DNA of 64,000 nucleotides from positions 8,441,085-8,505,084 of the forward strand of contig NC_053116.1 in the NCBI RefSeq assembly GCF_010015445.1. Direction: 5' to 3'. A program made the position numbers and the translations under genes. The notes beneath the pieces were generated by a model. It made no database searches. It was given only the letters and a program-made list of their open reading frames with translations, and had not been told where the DNA came from. This document shows positions 58,717-64,000 of the stretch, piece by piece. Every line of letters starts with the position of its first letter. The first letter of the stretch is position 1. Origin of the DNA: Perca fluviatilis (Eukaryota > Chordata > Actinopteri > Perciformes > Percidae).

Positions 58717-59497
58717 TCATTGTGAGGTTATGTATTCATTCTTGGTCTTGGATTTGGACTTCTTCGTCCTTATCAAACATCCAATGAGACATCTACAGAA
58801 AACCCAAACTAATGCCATGATCAGCAAACTAAGTCCTGCAAAGACTGCCATTACATCGAGACAGTGATAGGTGTACCATGGCAACTTATATGACTCAGTG
58901 CGCAGATGTGCTGCTCCCTTGTGCCTCATGACGAACTCCATCCGGAAAATGATGAAGTGGGCCTCTCCATTGAAAACCCAGCGCACATTGAAAACCAAGG
59001 GAAGCTGGAGATAGTGTGCCAACAGCACTCCGCCTGGAAATGCAGGGTCAGTCAGAAAAAGATCATGTCTACTTTCCTTCAGCTTCTTAATTAGTGTCTT
59101 ATTATCAAAGATGCTGACGACCATTTTTGCCACAACAATCTGGTTCTCCCCCATCATGTTGAAAAGGTTGCTATAGAAGTCCAGAAACACCCATAGTGAG
59201 CTCTATTGACCTCTTCAAAAAAGAGGTCATGAAGTCTTGGCTCTCTAAGTTTTGGGACTGCTCCTGGGTGATGGTGATGGAGGTGTAATGGGGTGAGAAT
59301 TCGGAAATGTACCAGCTGGTGGAGGAACGTAGTACAGTGATTTGATGGCCCTGAGAATGAAGCGCTTCCACCAGGATTTTCATGTTAAGCCAGTGGCTCC
59401 CATCTATAGGGTAAACCAGTACTTTTCCACCATCACAGCTGGAGGACAGAGTAGCTGAAAACAGCAGCACGAACACAAGGGCTGGATATGACCCCAT
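58717..59497 (-). pseudogene. UDP-glucuronosyltransferase pseudogene, internally deleted
   Basis: UGTs are ER membrane enzymes that transfer glucuronic acid to lipophilic aglycones. ATG at 59497 starts a signal peptide (MGSYPALVFVLLFSATLSSS) and the N-terminal domain (GGKVLVYPIDGSHWLNMKIL). A one-base frameshift near 59180 leads to VFLDFYSNLFN and DLFLTDPAFPGGVLLAHYLQ, up to FNGEAHFIIF. There the sequence jumps in frame to the C-terminal segment RMEFVMRHKGAAHLR, the transmembrane helix and a Lys-rich tail. About 250-300 residues, including the UDP-sugar signature, are absent. TTCTCTTCTACAG just before the ATG is a splice acceptor, so a noncoding 5' exon probably existed. Fish UGT5-like is my best guess. 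Confidence 0.88.
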
Positions 59498-60142
59498 CAC
59501 TGTAGAAGAGAAACAGAACTTTACTCAATAAATATTTGCATTCACATAGTGTTCAAGCTGCAGTAGAACTCTGCATATTATCATCTTAAAATGTTTTTAA
59601 CGTGTCAGCAAACAATTGACCATTTATACAACTAGCACACATGGAGCAACATCAGCATTCATTTGGAGTTGTTTTTGGCCACCTTACAATTGTTAATATA
59701 ATATACACTCTTAAAAAAACTGAGCTAATCTCATTTAGGTTGTGAGAGGCTGGGTTTATTTTCAATAAATCTCTAAGACAAGGGAAGACACCTGTCGCAT
59801 ACTTCTGAGTCTTGCAGATGCCAGTTCAGTTAAAGAAATAAACAAAATACATGCCTATATTTCACTCAAGGTATTATGCGGCCAGGAATAAGGTGGAAAT
59901 AAGCATTATGGAAATTAATTTTCTTGGTTAAATTACTACATGTAATGTAAAAGGGGCTCATAGTGACGAACCCACACAGAATTACAGAGTGGACCAAAAT
60001 AAATAAATTAATACTGCTCTCCAGCAACGTCTGAGGAAAAGATTGATTTCTAGATTTTTAACTATAGCTAGTAACTAACTTTTTCTGAAATTTGGTGCTA
60101 GGTAGGTAGCATACAGTGGATTTATCAGAACCTGTGTACTTT
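59498..60142. other. UGT upstream region, nothing else recognised
   Basis: AT-rich, non-coding. It begins with the acceptor of the UGT relic on the minus strand. No promoter or second exon could be identified. Confidence 0.4.
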
Positions 60143-60196
60143 TATTTTTTAATTTCTTGATTTTTGAGTTTAACAGACACACCAACACCAGAAAAA

Positions 60197-60276
<80 letters not shown>

Positions 60277-60336
60277 ACATACATACATACATATACACAC
60301 ACACACACACAAACATACAACAGAAAAATCCCACCC
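60143..60336 (-). mobile_element. L1-like 3' end fragment interrupted by CA/TA microsatellite
   Basis: TTTTTGAGTTTAACAGACAC and ACATACAACAGAAAAATCCC match 35134-35205. A (GT)n(AT)n(AC)n microsatellite of about 110 bp (60199-60310) has expanded between them. The LTR element starts at the right edge. Confidence 0.65.
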
Positions 60337-60751
60337 TGTTATGGTTTTGGTGTCTTGTCTTATTTTGGTGGTCTGTTTTGTGCTCGGTTTCCTGTTTTAT
60401 TTTGAAGTCTCTGGTTTTCTGTCTTGTCTTGTCCACTTTACTTCCTGTCTTGTGTTTCCCTCCTTTTGTTGATTGCTCTGCCCTGCCTAATGTGTTTCAC
60501 CTGTTTCCCAGCCCTTGTGTCACCTGTCTTGTGTTATCTCATTAGTCTGTGTATTTAGTCTTGTTGTTCCCCTTGTCCAGTGTCAGATCATTGTTTGTGT
60601 TTGTGTGTTCCTGTCGCGTCTCCCGGTGTCCGGTTTTTTGCTCTTGTTTTTTATGGACTATTAAACCCTCCACCTCTACATTCTCCTGCCTGCCTGCCTG
60701 CCTCTGCATTTTGGGTCCACTATTCCCTACTCCTCCCTGCTACACCTGACA
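60337..60751 (+). mobile_element. 5' LTR of a non-autonomous LTR retrotransposon
   Basis: The segment starts TGTTATGGTTTTGG and ends CTACACCTGACA (TG...CA). It is rich in CTTGTCTTG-type pyrimidine tracts and has a TATTAAACCC signal at about 60659, a pattern common in fish Gypsy-like LTRs. The 3' LTR is beyond the window, so identity of the two LTRs cannot be tested. Confidence 0.65.
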
Positions 60752-60785
60752 TAATGATCTGACCACCTTGGACCCAGCAGAGACA

Positions 60786-63650
60786 ATGGAATACGACCTC
60801 AGTGACCTCACCTGCAGGCTTATTTGTGCTGTTGGGGAGTGGAGGTTCACCAGAGGTCGGAAGGCCAAGGAGGCAGTTCTCCAGGCTGCTCGCCGAGACG
60901 CCTCCGCTCATCCCTGGCTCCGGAGCTCCCTCCCAGACTGGATTCAAGACTTCCTGGAGTCTCCTAACGGTGAGCCTGAACCTCTCTCTGTGACTTTCCC
61001 AGTGCTGTCTGGTGTTCCCAGGCCTACCAGTGGCCACGAACCGACTCCTGGTCCCCGTGTCCTGTCTGTGGTCGGGCCTGCTCCTGCCCCTCGTGCCTTG
61101 TCGGCACCCCTGTTGACCTCTGTTCCCGAGCTGACGTGCAACCCTTCTGTTCCCGAGCTGACGTGCAACCCTTCTGTTCCCGAGCTGACGTGCGGCCCTT
61201 CTGTTCCCGAGCTGACGTGCAGTTCTGCTGGCCCGGGGTTGACGTGCTGCTCCCCTGAGTCTAGGCTAGCTAGCAGCTCCCCTGAGTCTAGGCTAGCTAG
61301 CAGCTCCCCTGAGTCTAGGCTAGCTAGCAGCTCCCCTGAGTCTAGGCTAGCTAGCAGCTCCCCTGAGTCTAGGCTAGCTAGCAACTCCCCTGAGTCTAGG
61401 CTAGCTAGCAGCTCCCCTGAGTCTAGGCTAGCTAGCAGCTCCCCTGAGTCTAGGCCAGCTAGCATCTCCCCTGAGTCCAGGCCAGCTAGCATCTCCCCTG
61501 AGTCCAGGCCAGCTAGCATCTCCCCTGAGTCCAGGCCAGCTAGCATCTCCCCTGAGTCCAGGCCAGCTAGCATCTCCCCTGAGTCCAGGCCAGCTAGCAT
61601 CTCCCCTGAGTCCAGGCCAGCTAGCATCTCCCCTGAGTCCAGGCCAGCTAGCATCTCCCCTGAGTCCAGGCCAGCTAGCATCTCCCCTGAGTCCAGGCCA
61701 GCTAGCAGCCCCCTACAGTTCCTTGAGTCCCGGCCGTGTAGCGGCCCCCTTGACTCCCATCTAGCTAGCAGCTCCCCTTATTCGCAGCTAGCTAGCAGCT
61801 CCCCTGATTCGCAGCTAGCTAGCAGCTCCCCTGATTCGCAGCTAGCTAGCAGCTCCCCTGACTCGCAGCTAGCTAGCAGCTCCCCTGACTCGCAGCTAGC
61901 TAGCAGCTCCCCTGACTCGCAGCTAGCTAGCAACCACCCTGATTCCCCGCTAGCTAGCAGTTCCCCTGAGTCCGGGCTCGTTAGCAGCTTCTTTGAACCC
62001 CTACTAGCTAGCAACCACCCTGAGTCCCAGCTAGCTAGCGGCTTTCCAGAGTCCCAGCTAGCTAGCGGCTTTCCAGAGTCCCAGCTAGCTAGCGGCTCCC
62101 CCGCCTCCAGGCCAGCTAGCGGCTCCCCCGCCTCCAGGCCAGCTAGCGGCTTCCCCGAGTCCTCTAGTGTCCCCGAGTCCTCTAGTGTCCCCGAGTCCTC
62201 TAGTGTCCCCAGGTTCCCCGAGTCCTCTAGTGTCCCCGAGTCCTCTAGTGTCCCTCGGTTCCCCGAGTCCTCTAGTGTCCCCGAGTCCTCTAGTGTCCCT
62301 AGGTTCCCCGAGTCCTCTAGTGTCCCTAGGTTCCCCGAGTCCTCTAGTATCCCCGAGTCCTCTAGTGTCCCTAGGTTCCCCGAGTCCTCTAGTGTCCCCG
62401 AGTCCTCTAGTGTCCCTAGGTTCCCCGAGTCCTCTAGTGTCCCAAGGTTCCCAGGGTCCTCTAGTGTCCCAGGGTCCTCTAGTGTCCCAGGGTCCTCTAG
62501 TGTCCCAGAGTCCTCTAGTGTCCCAGAGCTTCCTAGTGTCCCCGAGCTCCCCGAGCTCTCTAGTGTCTCAGAGTCCTCTGGTCTCCTAGAGTTCCTAGAG
62601 TCCCGGCCGTATAGCAGCTCCCCAGAGTTCCTAGAGTCCCGGCCGTGTAGCGGCTCCCCAGAGTTCCTAGAGTCCCGGCCGTGTAGCGGCTCCCCAGAGT
62701 TCCTAGAGTCCCGGCCGTGTAGCGGCTCCCCAGAGTTCCTAAAGTCCCGGCCGTGTAGCGGCTCCCCAGAGTCTAGCCTAGCTGGCATTTCCCCAGAGCC
62801 CAGGCTAGCTAGCCTCCTTCCTGAACCCCACCTAGCTAGCACCCTTCTTAAGCCCTCATTGCCTGTCCTGGACATCATCCCGGGGAGCCTCCCCAGGAAA
62901 ATTTTGGGGGGGGGCCATACGCCCTCTAAGGGGACTGTGGAGGTCCTGCCGACACGGTTCCCAGGACCGCCATGGCCTCCAGAGGGATCAGCCCCTCCAT
63001 GGCCTCCAGAGGGATCAGCCCCTCCAATGCCTCCAGAGGGATCAGCCCCTCCATGGCCTCCAGAGGGATCAGCCCCTCCATGGCCTCCAGAGGGGTCAGC
63101 TCCGCCATGGCCTCCAGAGGGTTCTGCTCCGCCATGGCCTCCAGAGGGTTCTGCTCCGCCATGGCCTCCAGAGGGATATCGCCTTCGCCGCCGGCCGCCA
63201 GAGGGGTATCGCCTTCGCCGCCGGCCGCCAGAGGGGACTCTCCTTCGCCGCCGGCCGCCAGAGGGGTATCTCCTTCGCCGCCGGCCTCCAGAGGGGACTC
63301 GCCTTCGCCGCTGGCCTCCCGCGGGGGTATCGCCCGCCGCCGCCCGGCCGCCGGGGGGGACTCTCGCCGCCCGCCCGCGCCAGAGGGTGCGCTCGCCGCC
63401 GCCCGGCCTCCAGAGGGGTATCGCCCGCGCCCGGCCTCCAGAGGGGTATCGCCTCGCCGCCCGGCCTCCAGAGGGATATCGCCGCCGGCCCGGCCTCCTG
63501 AGAGTACGGCCGCCGCCGCCCGGCCTCCTGAGGGGTGCGGCCTCGCCGCCGCCGGCCGCCAGAGAGTGCCGCGCCCGCGCCGGCCGCCAGAGGTGCGGCC
63601 GCCGCCCGCCGGCCGCCAGAGGGGTATGGCATTCAACGGCGGCCGCCTGA
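60786..63650 (+). CDS. Repeat-rich internal ORF of the LTR element
   Basis: An ATG at 60786 (the frame is open upstream as DPAET, with TTG where related elements would have ATG) begins a long frame. Residues 1-60 are non-repetitive (DLSDLTCRLICAVGEWRFTR). Then come arrays: VPELTCNPS x4, a 9-residue SSPESRLAS/SISPESRPAS/SSPDSQLAS array (27-bp unit, roughly 25 copies), SSVPES, EFLESRPCSGSP x4-5, PPWPPEGSA x8 and RRRPPEGYRL. No protease, RT or zinc knuckle appears. Beyond about 63320 the PPEG repeat hops between frames and continues to 63996 in the third frame, so indels or sequencing errors exist. The position after an LTR suggests a Gag-like leader replaced by minisatellites; the function is unknown. 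Confidence 0.55.
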   Translation: MEYDLSDLTCRLICAVGEWRFTRGRKAKEAVLQAARRDASAHPWLRSSLPDWIQDFLESPNGEPEPLSVTFPVLSGVPRPTSGHEPTPGPRVLSVVGPAPAPRALSAPLLTSVPELTCNPSVPELTCNPSVPELTCGPSVPELTCSSAGPGLTCCSPESRLASSSPESRLASSSPESRLASSSPESRLASSSPESRLASNSPESRLASSSPESRLASSSPESRPASISPESRPASISPESRPASISPESRPASISPESRPASISPESRPASISPESRPASISPESRPASISPESRPASISPESRPASSPLQFLESRPCSGPLDSHLASSSPYSQLASSSPDSQLASSSPDSQLASSSPDSQLASSSPDSQLASSSPDSQLASNHPDSPLASSSPESGLVSSFFEPLLASNHPESQLASGFPESQLASGFPESQLASGSPASRPASGSPASRPASGFPESSSVPESSSVPESSSVPRFPESSSVPESSSVPRFPESSSVPESSSVPRFPESSSVPRFPESSSIPESSSVPRFPESSSVPESSSVPRFPESSSVPRFPGSSSVPGSSSVPGSSSVPESSSVPELPSVPELPELSSVSESSGLLEFLESRPYSSSPEFLESRPCSGSPEFLESRPCSGSPEFLESRPCSGSPEFLKSRPCSGSPESSLAGISPEPRLASLLPEPHLASTLLKPSLPVLDIIPGSLPRKILGGGHTPSKGTVEVLPTRFPGPPWPPEGSAPPWPPEGSAPPMPPEGSAPPWPPEGSAPPWPPEGSAPPWPPEGSAPPWPPEGSAPPWPPEGYRLRRRPPEGYRLRRRPPEGTLLRRRPPEGYLLRRRPPEGTRLRRWPPAGVSPAAARPPGGTLAARPRQRVRSPPPGLQRGIARARPPEGYRLAARPPEGYRRRPGLLRVRPPPPGLLRGAASPPPAARECRARAGRQRCGRRPPAARGVWHSTAAA
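61255..63600. repeat. Coding minisatellites (27-bp and related units)
   Basis: The unit CCCCTGAGTCTAGGCTAGCTAGCAGCT and variants run from about 61255 to 62110. TCTAGTGTCCCCGAGTCC units run to about 62580, GAGTCCCGGCCGTGTAGCGG units to 62770, and ATGGCCTCCAGAGGG units from 62970 to 63170. All units are multiples of three, which keeps frames open on both strands. Confidence 0.9.
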
Positions 63651-64000
63651 GAGACTTCCCCGTCCTGTTCGTCCTCCTGAGGGGATTCGCCGTTGCAGAC
63701 GGCCTCCTACGAACCCTCACCGTTCTGTTCGGCCGTCTGAGGGGTTCTGCCTTCGTCGCCGGCCGCCTGAAGCATCCTGCCTTCGTCGCCGGTCGCCTGT
63801 GGGATTCTGCCTTCTCTGTGGCCCCCTGTGCCCCCAGTGCTCTGTGTTTCCCCGTGCCCCCGGGACTCTCTGTTCCCTGTGCTCCTGGACTCCCTGTTCT
63901 CCGTGCCCCAGGACTCTCTTTTCCCTCTGGCCTCTCTCTGTTTCCCTTGCCCCGAGTGTCTCCAGTGCCTTCCTCGCCCCTCCGGGGTTGATTTAGTTTG

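Noticed and set aside
60944..63720. Three long minus-strand ORFs of 178-366 residues (Leu-Asp-Ser-Gly and similar repeats)
   Set aside because: They are the reverse reading of in-frame minisatellites whose unit length is a multiple of three; no unique sequence or start context.

Overview
The window looks like a perciform-type teleost fish chromosome. It has intron-containing vertebrate genes, GPCR genes whose coding part is a single exon, a fish-style UDP-glucuronosyltransferase relic, and a dense load of fish transposable elements (L2/Maui-like, Rex3-like RTE, L1-like, Tc1, many hAT, Harbinger-like and large fold-back elements). There are no bacterial or viral operons. Species cannot be named from the sequence alone.

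Layout. (1) 0.6-2.1 kb: the last two exons of a CCN-family matricellular gene (TSP1 exon, then CTCK exon), entering from the left edge. (2) 2.2-28.6 kb: a tandem array of P2Y1-like nucleotide receptor genes on the + strand, built from duplicated blocks of spacer plus receptor. Intact copies lie at 9710, 14111, 24932 and 27450. A 5'-truncated, frameshifted copy lies at 21144, and two 70-bp 5' stubs lie at 12232 and 15943. Inside the array sit an L2 3' fragment (3.6-4.6 kb), a 4.36-kb Tol2-type hAT with a nested fold-back element (4.65-9.0 kb), a nearly full-length L2 that lacks its 3' end (16.9-20.2 kb), and a hAT present in two blocks but absent from the first. (3) 29-48 kb: a transposon nest. 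It holds a fold-back element (29.1-31.3), a decayed Rex3-like RTE (31.3-34.5), a 7.9-kb fold-back with an L1 fragment, a hAT and a TTAA-target element inside it (34.6-42.4), and a Harbinger-like element containing a hAT, next to an L1 (43-47). (4) 48-54 kb: no gene recognised; interspersed repeats and microsatellites. (5) 54.6-55.6 kb: a sixth, more divergent intact P2Y1-like gene. (6) 55.8-59.5 kb: a deleted Tc1 element, a hAT with an 8-bp target duplication, and a UGT pseudogene on the minus strand with the whole donor-binding region deleted. (7) 60.3-64 kb: the 5' LTR and repeat-rich internal ORF of a non-autonomous LTR element.

The coherent biological story is a recent, lineage-specific expansion of P2Y1-like receptors. 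The nucleotide-contact residues known from P2Y1 are kept in every intact copy, while the extracellular loops, N-terminus and tail vary in a mosaic pattern that suggests gene conversion. Transposons supply many of the breakpoints. Several insertions have clean target-site duplications, and some have an empty site in a paralogous block, so the order of events can be read directly.
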